Source: an uncultured Porphyromonas sp.
GTDB taxonomy: Bacteria; Bacteroidota; Bacteroidia; Bacteroidales; Porphyromonadaceae
Assembly: GCF_938039215.1 (NCBI RefSeq)
Contig: NZ_CALHVI010000053.1
Span: 1-58,478 of the forward strand
Reading direction: 5' to 3'
DNA: 58,478 bases
This document shows, in pieces, positions 9,140-18,478 of this stretch. The notes under the pieces were generated by a model. That model had not been told where the DNA came from. It worked only from the letters and a program-made list of their open reading frames with translations, and searched no databases. Every line of letters starts with the position of its first letter. Within the stretch, counting starts at the first letter, position 1. The translations under genes were made by a program, and so were the position numbers.

Positions 9140-9186
9140 CGCTCCGATGGGGAAGCTCGTCTTCCCTCTCGGAGCGCTTTTCTTTT
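9140..9186 (+). terminator. Terminator after cobT
   Basis: An 8-bp stem CGCTCCGA/TCGGAGCG (9140-9147 with 9169-9176) encloses an inner GGAAG/CTTCC pairing. It is followed by a T-rich run (9178-9186). It closes the mfd-cobU-cobT unit. Confidence 0.85.
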
Positions 9187-9198
9187 CTCCCGAAGGTG

Positions 9199-9519
9199 CC
9201 TTAAACAAAGGTTGAAAGCACCTTAGTTAAAGGGACGAATCTCCTTCTGCTAAGGGAAGGTTCTCCTTCTGGGAATGTGAAGGGCTCCTATTCTCCGACC
9301 AAGCACCTCCTTCCAAAGCAAGCAGTCATCGCTGTGAATTGGCCCGAAAACGCCTTCCGAAAACTTCGGAAGTACTTGAAGAGAAGTACGAAAGTACCTG
9401 AAGAGAAAGCGAAAAACCATTGAAGAAAAGTTAGAGCCACGTCCGTCGCTCCATAAAACTACGTCCGTTGCTTTATAAAACCACGCCCGTCACTTTATAA
9501 AGCAACGAGCGTAGTTTTA
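9199..9519. repeat. 22-bp-period palindromic repeat array upstream of the lipoprotein operon
   Basis: The stretch is organised in steps of 22 bp, with unit sequence changing along it. CCTT or CCTA begins at 9199, 9221, 9243, 9265, 9287 and 9309, and CCTT again at 9353. The first units are short palindromes of the form CCTT-n5-AAGG. TGAAGA recurs at 9377, 9399 and 9421. ACGnnCGT recurs at 9439, 9461, 9483 and 9505. The right end forms a 26-bp inverted repeat (9454-9479 with 9494-9519, 24 of 26 pairs) with a 14-nt loop. There is no coding frame I can support here. It lies between the cobT terminator and the lipoprotein operon. Confidence 0.8.
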
Positions 9520-9614
9520 ACTATTCATAATGATGTGAACCAGTTTTCTCCAGTGGTCTTCGAGGTTTTCTTCAGGCTTGGATTGGATTTCTTTCTTGGA
9601 TTGATTGGCTTGCT

Positions 9615-9735
9615 TTCCTGAATTTCCTTCCTTTCCTTCTTTCTTTACCTCCCCTTCTTTCCTTACTGCCTTTACCTCCTTCCTTTGCTTTCTTTCCTAG
9701 ACTCACTTGGCTTGCTCCCTTTCCTTCCTTAGTTG
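9615..9735. other. Polypyrimidine tract before the lipoprotein operon
   Basis: The plus strand of 9615-9698 is almost entirely C and T, in irregular TTCC and CTTT blocks, with a weaker continuation to about 9735. It holds no gene. It is part of an 800-bp gap (9099-9900) that otherwise has the 22-bp array and presumably the promoter of the operon. No clear TAnnTTTG promoter was found close to 9901. Confidence 0.7.
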
Positions 9736-9900
9736 CTTGACTTTACAATAGACGTTTTAATCGCCATATATGGGGACGAATACGGCGAAATCTACCTACT
9801 TGAATGGATTGTACAGCGCTATTTTTCCTCGTTTCTTTGTGGCGCTTATCCCGTAAAGCAAGTAGTAGACTCAAGAATAGACAGCAGACACATAAGCATT

Positions 9901-11103
9901 ATGAGAAACAGCTTCGGCCTCATCCTCCTCCTGACGATAGCACTAACCACAGCCTGTCGGGAGTCAGGCCATGATCCAGGCCGTACGCTCTATGAGCATC
10001 AGCTCCTACAGCGACGACAGCTCCTTCACCTGACAGATAGCCTCTTCGACGACGTCTTCGTCCATCCCCTAGAAGTAGAGCGAGGGATCGGCGACCTTTA
10101 TCGTTCGGCGGAAGGAGCGCAGCTCAGAGCGCTGAGTGAAGACCAGGCTTTCAACGCCGAGATCACTTACCTCCGAAGAGCTCTCGCCTTTGCCCTTCGC
10201 CTGAGGAAACTAGAGAATCAGCTAGCGAAGACGACTTACGACCGCTTCCAGACAATGATCTTCCTCCCCAAGGGAAGCTATGGTCCCCAAGACGAATCCC
10301 CTGCTACCGACCCCACCGTCTTGGTACACGAACTAGAGGCACTCCGTGCTGATGCAGAAGATTTCCTTACGAAGGAGGTAACGAGCTATAAGTACCGCAA
10401 CCCAAAGAAGGAAGCTACCATCCGGGAGCGTATCGATAGCAAAGGGATCAAGTTCCTCGAGAACGCCCTCTCTTCATACACCTCCTTCACCGGTAGCGAG
10501 TCCGAACTAGAAGGGACAAGCTGGCAGCAGCAGGCTTATCAGCGAAAGGATAACCCGGATGATTATTATCGAGCGCTCTATACACCTCAGGGCGTCTTCG
10601 CTGGGAAAATCTCCTTCGGCAAGGATCATCAGCTTCATCTCGATTCACTACAGCTCCCCACCTCGTACTATTCCTTCCCCTACGGCTATAGTCCTGCAGA
10701 GATCTTCAAGGATTTCGATGGAAGAGGACGGGGGCAAAACAATTCCATCTTCGCCGTCAAGGAGGGTCCCTTCGAAGCAGAAGGTATGCGCTATTACTTC
10801 GGCCAGAAGTATTTGACGCTCATCCTACCTACTCGCCCCTCTTCCTTCCCCAGAAGCAAGCAATACACCATCGCTATCACCATGGAGTACCAACGAGGAC
10901 GCTTCACCTCCAGCCCCAAGACCCTTCTACCCCGCTATGAGCGTGGGCCAAACAGTGCAGGAGTAGAGAGCGACCTTGACCCATGGCTCTTCTACAGCAT
11001 CTTCGACCGGAGCAAGCATTGGGGGACGATCCGTGTACGCAATGCTGCACCGAGCTACGTCTGGGCAGGTCCCGTGAGCTTCGTCCTTTCTACTCAACCT
11101 TAG
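9901..11103 (+). CDS. Lipoprotein of unknown function, first gene of the receptor operon
   Basis: A lipoprotein of 400 residues with a type II signal peptide (MRNSFGLILL start, lipobox LTTAC, Cys19). Residues about 30-150 look helical and charged, and the second half looks rich in beta strands with many aromatic residues. I recognise no family. The ATG at 9901 is chosen because the signal peptide begins there; an in-frame extension to 9733 would precede it without homology-like content. The next lipoprotein gene follows within about 36 bp. The context suggests a cell-envelope, perhaps surface-exposed, partner of the TonB-dependent receptor encoded two genes later. Confidence 0.8.
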   Translation: MRNSFGLILLLTIALTTACRESGHDPGRTLYEHQLLQRRQLLHLTDSLFDDVFVHPLEVERGIGDLYRSAEGAQLRALSEDQAFNAEITYLRRALAFALRLRKLENQLAKTTYDRFQTMIFLPKGSYGPQDESPATDPTVLVHELEALRADAEDFLTKEVTSYKYRNPKKEATIRERIDSKGIKFLENALSSYTSFTGSESELEGTSWQQQAYQRKDNPDDYYRALYTPQGVFAGKISFGKDHQLHLDSLQLPTSYYSFPYGYSPAEIFKDFDGRGRGQNNSIFAVKEGPFEAEGMRYYFGQKYLTLILPTRPSSFPRSKQYTIAITMEYQRGRFTSSPKTLLPRYERGPNSAGVESDLDPWLFYSIFDRSKHWGTIRVRNAAPSYVWAGPVSFVLSTQP

Positions 11104-11139
11104 CCCCTTCGAAGTATGTACCAGATAGACTACCGACGC

Positions 11140-11697
11140 ATGAAAGGCTTCCTTCCTCTTGCGCTCCTCACTCTAAGCCTCACGACCAGCTGCTTCAAGC
11201 GCGAACTGGAGTACGAAGACAATTATGTCAACATCAAGCAAGATCCTAGTCGAGCAGACAATGAAGTCTTGCGCTTCCGCACCTTCAAGCTTGATGACTA
11301 CGACCGCTATATCATCTTCGGCAACAACAACGAAGTGAGCATCGAAGGATCGGCGCAGCTCCCGCTCCTCCTCTACATCGACCAGCTCAATAGACCCGCC
11401 ACAGTAGACCTCTCTGGCTGTACCTACGAGTACCACTCCCGTGAGGATAGGCTTCTCTTCCATGGAGCTCTGCTACGCTCTGAGGTCTTCTCCGAGCCCG
11501 TAGTCATTGAGGTCGCTTGCACGCTCAAGAAGAAGCCCGAGAGCGCACAGACACGAGACCGCTTCACCCTGCGCCTGCGCTCCTTCACCCTCCCTGAGGG
11601 TCGTGAGGTCACCGTGGAGAAGCGCCAAAGCTGGCAGGACAAATCCATCGGCATGAGCATCGAGCCTAGCTACGATCTCACCTATTACCGCAACTAA
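11140..11697 (+). CDS. Small lipoprotein preceding the TonB-dependent receptor
   Basis: A lipoprotein of 185 residues with signal peptide MKGFLPLALLTLSLTTSC and Cys18. An upstream in-frame ATG at 11116 would add eight residues before this signal. The mature part is predicted-looking beta-rich (alternating hydrophobic pattern, for example FTLRLRSFTL). No family is recognised. It ends 14 bp before the receptor gene. A small lipoprotein next to a receptor of this class recalls the HpuA/HpuB and TbpB/TbpA pairs of Neisseria, where the lipoprotein helps capture the host protein, but there is no sequence similarity I can claim. Confidence 0.8.
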   Translation: MKGFLPLALLTLSLTTSCFKRELEYEDNYVNIKQDPSRADNEVLRFRTFKLDDYDRYIIFGNNNEVSIEGSAQLPLLLYIDQLNRPATVDLSGCTYEYHSREDRLLFHGALLRSEVFSEPVVIEVACTLKKKPESAQTRDRFTLRLRSFTLPEGREVTVEKRQSWQDKSIGMSIEPSYDLTYYRN

Positions 11698-11710
11698 CTT
11701 AGCCCCGAGC

Positions 11711-14179
11711 ATGCTCATCCATAGATACACCCTCCTCACTGGCTTCCTCTCTCTTCTCCTCTCCTCTGCGGTAGGGGAAGCTCTTGCGCAAAGCCCCCAG
11801 CGAGAGCAGACCGACACCGTGCGCCGTACCATCCATATCAAGGAGGTCGAAGTCAAGGAGAAGAAGAGGCAAAAGAAGGTTCAGAAGAAGGAGATCGGAC
11901 GTGAAGTAGTCACAGATAGAGATATCAGCCGTCAGTTCATCCTCAACACAAAGGACTTCGTCCGCTACATGCCGGGCGTAGGTATCTCGGAGTCCGTCTC
12001 CCGATATGGCAACAAGGGCTTCGCTATCCGTGGTGTCGACGAGAATCGCGTATCGATCTCCGTCGACGGCCTCCCTCAAGCCGAGACCGAGACCAATGTC
12101 GTCTTCAGCTCCTATGGCTTGATCAATTCCGCCCGCCCACAGTTCGAGACTGAGTTCATCAAGAAGGTCGACATCAAGAAGGGTGCCTCGTCCTTCGAGC
12201 ATGGTACAGGGGCGCTCGGCGGTGCAGTGAACTTCGAAACAAAGGAGGCACGTACGATGATCGAGGGAGACCGTAGCTACGGGCTCCAGGCTAAGATCGG
12301 CGGGGACAACATGGCGCACGGACGTATCTATTCTCTGGGCGGTGCCTACATCTACAAAGGGCTCGAAGCTCTCGCTCTCTATGCCGAGCGTACAGGGCGT
12401 GAGGTACGCAACTTCGGCTACGGCGAGCTTCGCCGAAGTATCTTCGCTACCCGTCCCGACCCGATGGAGTACCGACAGCAGTCCTTCCTCGGCAAGCTTG
12501 CCTTCCGCCATGGTGCTCACAAGCTGACCGCATCCTTCTACAGCCAGAATAAGATCACTGACTCGGAGGTCTGGTCGATGGAGCCTGCCTACGTGCTCAC
12601 CTCGCAGCACGAGCCCTACTACTATGGCCACGACCAGGTGCTCACACGGCGCTGGGATGTACATTACCGCTTCACCCCGCTCGAGTCTCCTTGGCTGAAT
12701 GAAGTCAATCTCTATGTGAACGGCCAGCAGTCCTTCCTCGATGCCGACACCCGAAGCTCTATCTATCGTCCCGACATCTCTAACTTCAAGCCCAGCTACC
12801 TCCCTGCTGGTACTCGTCGTCTGCTCAAAGGGATGAGCTTCTACGACCAAGCCTTTGCACTGAAGGCCACCTCCAAGCCTCAGAACTTTGGGTCGCTAGG
12901 CTATCACTTCTTCACCCTGCACGCCTCCTACCTCCATCATCATACCGAGGACAAGAACGTCGACATCAGTAAGCCTCTGAATACATACAAGGACGGTGTG
13001 CGGTACAAGGGCACCTTCTACCGCATGGGCGAAGCCCTCCCTCAGAGCTCCTACATCTATTCCTTCCAGCGTCCGGCTGACAGAGATAACTTCTCCGTGG
13101 CCCTCTCAGATAATATTCGCCTGGGGAAACTCAAACTCGACCTCGGTCTCCGCTATGACCACTTCGTCTCACAGACGAGGGACTGGAAGGGGGACAATGA
13201 CTTCAACTACCTAGGCTACCTTATAGGCAACCTCAAGACAGCGGGGATGGACTTCGACAAGGCCCGTATCGAGGAGTGGGGCTTCACCCCTATGGCTATC
13301 GTGAGCTACGACTTCAGCCGATATCTGAGTGTTGGGTACAAGTTCTCTACGGGCTACCGTGTACCCACCTCACAGGAGCGCTTCTTCCAGTATGTAAGTC
13401 TCTCGCCTGCCTTCTTCGTACTCTCCAATCCTAAGCTTCGTCGGGAGCTGTCCTTCAACCACGAATGGCACATCGGCACCTCCGATCCGAAGTACTTTGC
13501 CTATGACCTGAGCTTCTACTACAATAGATATAGAGACTATATCGAGCCTCTCTATGGGGTACAGAAGGTCTTCCTCGACGGGCAGAATCGGGATGTCGCC
13601 TACTCCATCAATGAAAACAAGAAGAACGCCAGCCTTTGGGGGATCGACTTCAGCACGAGCCTCTACCTCGAGGAGCTCATGCCTCGTCTCAAGCACTTAG
13701 GACAGCTCCTGCTGACGGGGTCGCTGAACTACTCCGAGGGGCGCTTCAGTGATGGCACTTCGATGCTAGCTATCCAGCCTCTGAAGGCGGTAGCGGGCTT
13801 CGACTACGACCTGCCTAAGGAGAAGGCTGGGCTGAGCCTAAGGGTGAACTTCCTCAAGGCCAAGGATGTCGACCAGACCAAGTTCGTCAAGAGCTTCTAT
13901 GGAGATGAACAGATCAGCCAGTTCCCCTACTACTTCTTCCAGAACGCCGTGACCGTGGATCTCTTTGCCTACGTCACCCTAGCACGTCACCTCACGCTAC
14001 GAGCCTCTGTGATGAACCTCACCGATACCCGCTACTGGCTCTGGGACGATATCCGTCAGCTCATCAGCCCCGTGATGCTCGTCCAGCACAATGACTTCTT
14101 CAGAGGGGGGCTAGAGACGATCACACGCTTCAGCCAGCCCCGTCGCTATGCCAATCTCTCCCTCGAATTCAAGCTCTAG
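11711..14179 (+). CDS. TonB-dependent receptor, haemoglobin/transferrin/lactoferrin type
   Basis: An outer-membrane receptor of 822 residues that would import iron or haem using TonB energy. A signal peptide ends near residue 27 (ALAQS). A TonB box-like IHIKEVEVKE is followed by a lysine-rich linker. The plug has GFAIRGVDENRVSISVDG and GASSFEHGTGALGGAVNF, and the barrel ends in LSLEFKL. Assignment to the haemoglobin/transferrin/lactoferrin receptor family rests on the plug, on GYRVPTSQERFF with a following NPKL (counterparts of the FRAP and NPNL boxes) and on NLTDTRYWLWDDIRQL near the C-terminus. The His usually found between the two boxes of haem receptors is not visible. It is third in a nine-gene operon of lipoproteins. 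The substrate is unknown. Confidence 0.9.
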   Translation: MLIHRYTLLTGFLSLLLSSAVGEALAQSPQREQTDTVRRTIHIKEVEVKEKKRQKKVQKKEIGREVVTDRDISRQFILNTKDFVRYMPGVGISESVSRYGNKGFAIRGVDENRVSISVDGLPQAETETNVVFSSYGLINSARPQFETEFIKKVDIKKGASSFEHGTGALGGAVNFETKEARTMIEGDRSYGLQAKIGGDNMAHGRIYSLGGAYIYKGLEALALYAERTGREVRNFGYGELRRSIFATRPDPMEYRQQSFLGKLAFRHGAHKLTASFYSQNKITDSEVWSMEPAYVLTSQHEPYYYGHDQVLTRRWDVHYRFTPLESPWLNEVNLYVNGQQSFLDADTRSSIYRPDISNFKPSYLPAGTRRLLKGMSFYDQAFALKATSKPQNFGSLGYHFFTLHASYLHHHTEDKNVDISKPLNTYKDGVRYKGTFYRMGEALPQSSYIYSFQRPADRDNFSVALSDNIRLGKLKLDLGLRYDHFVSQTRDWKGDNDFNYLGYLIGNLKTAGMDFDKARIEEWGFTPMAIVSYDFSRYLSVGYKFSTGYRVPTSQERFFQYVSLSPAFFVLSNPKLRRELSFNHEWHIGTSDPKYFAYDLSFYYNRYRDYIEPLYGVQKVFLDGQNRDVAYSINENKKNASLWGIDFSTSLYLEELMPRLKHLGQLLLTGSLNYSEGRFSDGTSMLAIQPLKAVAGFDYDLPKEKAGLSLRVNFLKAKDVDQTKFVKSFYGDEQISQFPYYFFQNAVTVDLFAYVTLARHLTLRASVMNLTDTRYWLWDDIRQLISPVMLVQHNDFFRGGLETITRFSQPRRYANLSLEFKL

Positions 14180-14185
14180 TCGACT

Positions 14186-15961
14186 ATGAAGCCCCTACTA
14201 CCACTACGACGGATCAGCCCCCGTCTCTTCACGATACTCACCACGACACTTCTCGGGCTCACAGCCTGCCAGCGAGTATATGAGCCCCTCCCCAAGGGCG
14301 ACAGCCCCATCACCCCCGAAGCGGGAGATCGCCTCCACATGGATCAGGGCGAGATCGAGCGCCGAGCTACGGGCTACATCCGTCAGCTCTCCTTTGCTCT
14401 AGCTCGGCAGGAACTGGAGCTCCTGACCGATCGTAGGGTGAGGGACTCCCTCCACGGGGTACTGGATCGGGCAGAGACCTTCGCTGACGCCCACCTCATC
14501 TATGTAGTCGATGCTCAGCGACGCAAGAAGTATATGAACGGGCGTGCACGTATCGCTTACTATCTCGAGCATGGCTTCATCTCGTCCTATGAGGACGATA
14601 ATACGAGCCTCATCCTCCTCACCCTCGAAGGCAACAACTACTCCCAATTGGGGGGTAGAGACTATGTCCCCCGAGACATGGTAGAGATTCACAACCTCTC
14701 AGCCTATCCCCGCACCACGGATCTGGAGATCTCGGGAGCACAGCTCGAGCGCCTCGACCTGCGAGGACTCCGCTCTCTGAGGAAGCTTGTCGTCAAGGGG
14801 GCAAAAGACGGGCTCATCATCGACGCCAGCGAGAGTCCCCTCCTAGGGGAGATCCAGCTCACTGGCACGCCGAATCTAGGGCTTCGTCTCCACCCCAGCG
14901 CTCGTCCCAAGCTGATCGTCTCGGGTAGCTACTTCGCCTCACTACAGAGTCTAGCGGTAGAGCAGGCTAGTTCGCTCTACCTAGACAATGTACGGCTACG
15001 TGACGTCGACCTGCTAGGGAAGGTCAGTCGCACACTCACGACCCTCGACATCTCCGTCGAAGCTGGTGACACCTTCGGCTCAGACGGGCTACGCTACCGC
15101 CCTCTACCCTTCGACGACGCCTTCATCACCAAGCTCAACGGACAGCTACCTACACTGAAGACCCTACGGGTGCTCTTTGCGCAAAGGGAAGACTTCGACA
15201 AGGCCTCCTTCGAGAAGCTCAACCTCCCCGCTCTGGAAGAGCTCTCCCTACGCATCCGCTCCTCGAGGAAGGCAGTCCCCCACAGTGCTTGGGGTAGAGA
15301 CATCCGCTTCTCCCTCTCGGGCTGTCCTCAGCTCAAGAAGCTCGCCCTCCTCCCCCTCTACGCTGATCGTATCGACCTCTCAGGCGTGACTTCGGCGAAG
15401 AATCCCCGCCTAGAGAGCGTCAACCTCTCCGGGGGGATGAGGGAGCTCGTCACCCCAGCTCTTAGCCACGAGCACAAACTCATCCTCGAGGTCGAAGCCC
15501 TCGACAAGATCACCGTACCCCAGGGGGCGACGAAGAAGGCTCATGCGAGCTTCGCCGACTACACCTCCCGTGGAGATGAAGGACATGCGGGTAATCTCCC
15601 CGTTCGCTTCTCCGACCTCGACTATGACTATCTGCTGGATCACTTCGCCTCGGTATCTGGCTTCTGCGTCTCCACGCCTCCGAGCAAGTACCGCCCTCGT
15701 AGCGATGAGCGTGCGATCTGGTTTGGCTTCAACATCCTTGACTTCAGCGGGGAGCAGTGGCGGGACTTCAAGGGGGTCGTCTACCTCCACGGCCTCGAGC
15801 GCTCCCGTACGGGTAGTGAGCGTATCGACTACCTTGACTTCGGGCATCTCCGACTGACCAACCTCAACACGACCTCCCTCCGCGTCAATCCTGGCTGTGT
15901 CGTGAAGAATGTACCCGAAGGCATGCGCATCTACTACAGCTCTATCGGCTCTCCCTACTAA
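14186..15961 (+). CDS. Leucine-rich-repeat-like lipoprotein
   Basis: A lipoprotein of 591 residues with lipobox LGLTAC (Cys28). An N-terminal helical section (about 50-120) is followed by irregular leucine-rich strands from about 170 to 440, for example LERLDLRGLRSLRKLVV and LKTLRVLF, consistent with an LRR solenoid. A non-repeat C-terminal domain of about 130 residues ends the protein. It starts 7 bp after the receptor gene, so the two are very likely co-translated. LRR lipoproteins in Bacteroidetes often bind host proteins; that role is inferred. No close named family is recognised. Confidence 0.8.
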   Translation: MKPLLPLRRISPRLFTILTTTLLGLTACQRVYEPLPKGDSPITPEAGDRLHMDQGEIERRATGYIRQLSFALARQELELLTDRRVRDSLHGVLDRAETFADAHLIYVVDAQRRKKYMNGRARIAYYLEHGFISSYEDDNTSLILLTLEGNNYSQLGGRDYVPRDMVEIHNLSAYPRTTDLEISGAQLERLDLRGLRSLRKLVVKGAKDGLIIDASESPLLGEIQLTGTPNLGLRLHPSARPKLIVSGSYFASLQSLAVEQASSLYLDNVRLRDVDLLGKVSRTLTTLDISVEAGDTFGSDGLRYRPLPFDDAFITKLNGQLPTLKTLRVLFAQREDFDKASFEKLNLPALEELSLRIRSSRKAVPHSAWGRDIRFSLSGCPQLKKLALLPLYADRIDLSGVTSAKNPRLESVNLSGGMRELVTPALSHEHKLILEVEALDKITVPQGATKKAHASFADYTSRGDEGHAGNLPVRFSDLDYDYLLDHFASVSGFCVSTPPSKYRPRSDERAIWFGFNILDFSGEQWRDFKGVVYLHGLERSRTGSERIDYLDFGHLRLTNLNTTSLRVNPGCVVKNVPEGMRIYYSSIGSPY

Positions 15962-15976
15962 TCCTCCCCCGTCCTC

Positions 15977-17383
15977 ATGTACCGAATGAATCAGCGCTCA
16001 CTCGCTTGCCTGCTCTTGCTAGGCCTCTTCCTCACGGGGCTCAGCGCCTGTCGCTCCGAGGCCCCTCGCCCTGCTGTCACCCCGAGAGCAGAGGTCACCC
16101 TCGGCCCCGACCGCTATGTGCTCATGACCTACCGGAAGACCATCATCCCCTCAGGACCTATGAGGGGGAGGAGTATCCTAGAGAGCTATATCTCCTACTT
16201 CACCCAGATGCCTCAAGGGGAGGGGATCAATAACATCCTCGAGGAGAATACCCTCTTCGGTCGCTTCGGCGAAGACGGGGGCGGACTCCTCCAGTCTGGG
16301 GAGCACCTCTACCGCTTCTCCAATGCGGTGAATAACCTCAGCCAAGGGGATCTACTGGTGAATACGCCCGTACGCCTCGTCTTCAGCCCCACACCCCGAG
16401 CTATCGGGGAGCGAGCACTCCTAGAGTCCGAGAGCGGGGGCTTCAGCCAAGCAGCGAAGAACTTCGTAGTCACCTCAGGGCAAGGCTTCCTCGTCCAGCC
16501 CGCCTACCAGCGAGACCTACTCTCGATCCGTAGCTTTGACCCCGAGACGATGGAGAAGACAAGTCCCCAGATCTACGTCTCCGACCTGGACAAGGAGCGG
16601 ATCCGCCAGTTCATCCTCGAGCGGACTCCCTCCCTAGCAGGACAAGAGCTACCCAACCTGATCGTGGGGATGAAGCTCCTGGCCGTCCACGGCTCTGCCC
16701 TCATCCTCGACGTAGAGCTCCAGTCCCCCTCCTATGCCAATCTCTCCCGAGACAGCTACCTCGTAGCCTACGAGGCGAAGAACGGCGGGAAGCTCCTCGG
16801 TCTCTCTCACCTGGAGAATACCGGGAGACTCGGCACGCCCTCCGAACTGCTACAGTATACGACCGACGAAGAGGGGGATCTCTACCTCCTCGCCCAAGGG
16901 GGTGACCAGCTGGGCTTCTACCAGAATTCGCTCCTCTATCGCATCCGCAAAGGCTCCTACACCATCGATCCCGACTGGCAGGTGCGTATCTCGGATCTGG
17001 GACTAGGCTACCCCGCCCGCTTCAACGGGATCTTCGCCCGTGGTGGTAAGCTCTTCACGCTGGTCAATGTCCAGCCTCTACCCGCCGTACGCAGTCAGAT
17101 CCCCGAGAATCTCTGGCAGTACTATACGATAGACCTACAGACGAGGGAGGCCAAGCCCCTCTCTGCCCTTCGCCCTTCGTCCGCCTTCCAGCAGGGCGTG
17201 AATATCGCGGCCTTTGTCGACGGGCACCTCTACCTACGCTACGTGCGTACCGGTGAGGATGCTCCCTATAATGGCTACTGGAGCTATGACCTCATGACAG
17301 GAGAGGTGAAGCCCGCCTTCTCCGTCTCCCTCCAGAGTGGCTATGTCGCCGACTTCAAAAAGATCACCCTCCCCAAGCGCTGA
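15977..17383 (+). CDS. Beta-propeller-like surface lipoprotein
   Basis: A lipoprotein of 468 residues with lipobox TGLSAC (Cys25). A start at the fourth codon (15986) is also possible. The mature part has repeating beta blades in which phrases such as GDLYLLAQGG, GGKLFTLVNV and DGHLYLRYVR recur. The overall form resembles DUF4374 propeller lipoproteins such as XusB of the Bacteroides siderophore-salvage system, which also partner a TonB receptor. This similarity is judged by eye and is not certain. It sits 16 bp after the LRR lipoprotein and 8 bp before the next gene. Confidence 0.75.
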   Translation: MYRMNQRSLACLLLLGLFLTGLSACRSEAPRPAVTPRAEVTLGPDRYVLMTYRKTIIPSGPMRGRSILESYISYFTQMPQGEGINNILEENTLFGRFGEDGGGLLQSGEHLYRFSNAVNNLSQGDLLVNTPVRLVFSPTPRAIGERALLESESGGFSQAAKNFVVTSGQGFLVQPAYQRDLLSIRSFDPETMEKTSPQIYVSDLDKERIRQFILERTPSLAGQELPNLIVGMKLLAVHGSALILDVELQSPSYANLSRDSYLVAYEAKNGGKLLGLSHLENTGRLGTPSELLQYTTDEEGDLYLLAQGGDQLGFYQNSLLYRIRKGSYTIDPDWQVRISDLGLGYPARFNGIFARGGKLFTLVNVQPLPAVRSQIPENLWQYYTIDLQTREAKPLSALRPSSAFQQGVNIAAFVDGHLYLRYVRTGEDAPYNGYWSYDLMTGEVKPAFSVSLQSGYVADFKKITLPKR

Positions 17384-17390
17384 TACGACG

Positions 17391-18431
17391 ATGAATAGAT
17401 ACCTACATGGGCTCCTGGCCCTGCTCTTGCTCTCGCTCACAGCCTGTACTAATGAGCTCCCGACGAATCAGACAGGGCGAGAGCGCCGGATCCAGTTCCC
17501 CTCCTCCCTGACCCTGGAGAAGATCCTCGGGGTGACGTGGAAGGTAGATCCAGAGAGGCAGGAGGTCATCCTCCCCTCTCCCCTGTCCAATCTCTCCGAG
17601 AAGGCTCGCCCGATACTCAATGTAGCGGGCAAGCACCTCAACTCGATCTTCTTCTCCAAGACCGGCGAAGTCTATGCTACCTATGTCATCGAAGACTTCG
17701 GCAATACCATCTTCCACTACAGCGGTACTTGGGCGCTAGACCCAAAGAACAAGGAAGAGCTCCTGGTACGTGTCGGTAGCCCCATCGGGGGAGACCTAGA
17801 GTACCGACTGAAGATCCGTCGCTTCAACCTGCTGAACAATATGCTCGTCATGGAGGCTTTCTTCGTCAACCCCGACTACAGCTTCTCCGCTCTCATGACG
17901 GGGAAGGGCGCACAGGATGACTACTGGAGTAAGGAGACAGACGTCATCGACCCCTCTTGGGGCGAACGCAATCCCGTGAGCGAAGAGCCCCTTGACTACC
18001 GAGCCCTCCTCGGTAGCTATCGTGTAGATACCGAGAGCTGGAAGCGCGTGCTACATATCGACGACGCCGAGTATGATCACCATCCCCTCCTCTACGGCTA
18101 CCGCCTCTCGCTCCAGTCGAATAGTCAGGTGACGCTCTCCTCGCTCCCACCACTCCTCTTCGGGCTCAACACCTTCAAGGGCACGTGGCAGATACGAGGG
18201 AGCAAGCTCCTCATGAGCTTCCCCATCTTCCCTTTCCGTGGCGACGTATCACGCTATCCTGGAGTCTTCGAGAGCGACTTCATCCCCCCGATCGCCATTA
18301 CTTATGCCCGTCACGATGTGACCCTCGTGATGGAGGTCGTGCGAGACGAAGCAGATGCTGTGCTCGTCCGCCTCTCCGAGCCTGGGATGATCTCCGTCTA
18401 TCTCTCCCTCCATAAAGTGAAGACCTCCTAG
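17391..18431 (+). CDS. Lipoprotein of unknown function
   Basis: A lipoprotein of 346 residues starting at the ATG at 17391 with signal MNRYLHGLLALLLLSLTAC (Cys19). Two halves each seem to carry a lipocalin-like pattern, with GTWALD (near 115) in the first and KGTWQIRGSKLLMSF (near 260) in the second. The second half follows a LLGSYRVD segment. This internal duplication is judged by eye only. No family is recognised. It is followed by a 210-bp gap that holds a 23-bp-period repeat array, the first real interruption within the operon. Confidence 0.75.
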   Translation: MNRYLHGLLALLLLSLTACTNELPTNQTGRERRIQFPSSLTLEKILGVTWKVDPERQEVILPSPLSNLSEKARPILNVAGKHLNSIFFSKTGEVYATYVIEDFGNTIFHYSGTWALDPKNKEELLVRVGSPIGGDLEYRLKIRRFNLLNNMLVMEAFFVNPDYSFSALMTGKGAQDDYWSKETDVIDPSWGERNPVSEEPLDYRALLGSYRVDTESWKRVLHIDDAEYDHHPLLYGYRLSLQSNSQVTLSSLPPLLFGLNTFKGTWQIRGSKLLMSFPIFPFRGDVSRYPGVFESDFIPPIAITYARHDVTLVMEVVRDEADAVLVRLSEPGMISVYLSLHKVKTS

Positions 18432-18478
18432 CAGAAGGATCCCAGCCCAACACAAAGGCAAAGCACAACGGTCTCGGA

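Noticed and set aside
9439..9519. Possible CRISPR array
   Set aside because: Units drift in sequence, there are no distinct unique spacers of constant length between identical repeats, and no cas gene is present in the window.
9733..9900. Longer start for the first lipoprotein gene
   Set aside because: The in-frame 56 extra residues would place the signal peptide inside the protein; the ATG at 9901 starts it properly.
11699..12850. Open frame of 383 codons on the minus strand
   Set aside because: It lies wholly opposite the 5' part of the TonB receptor gene and reads as its mirror, with no signal or motif. High GC makes long antisense frames common here.
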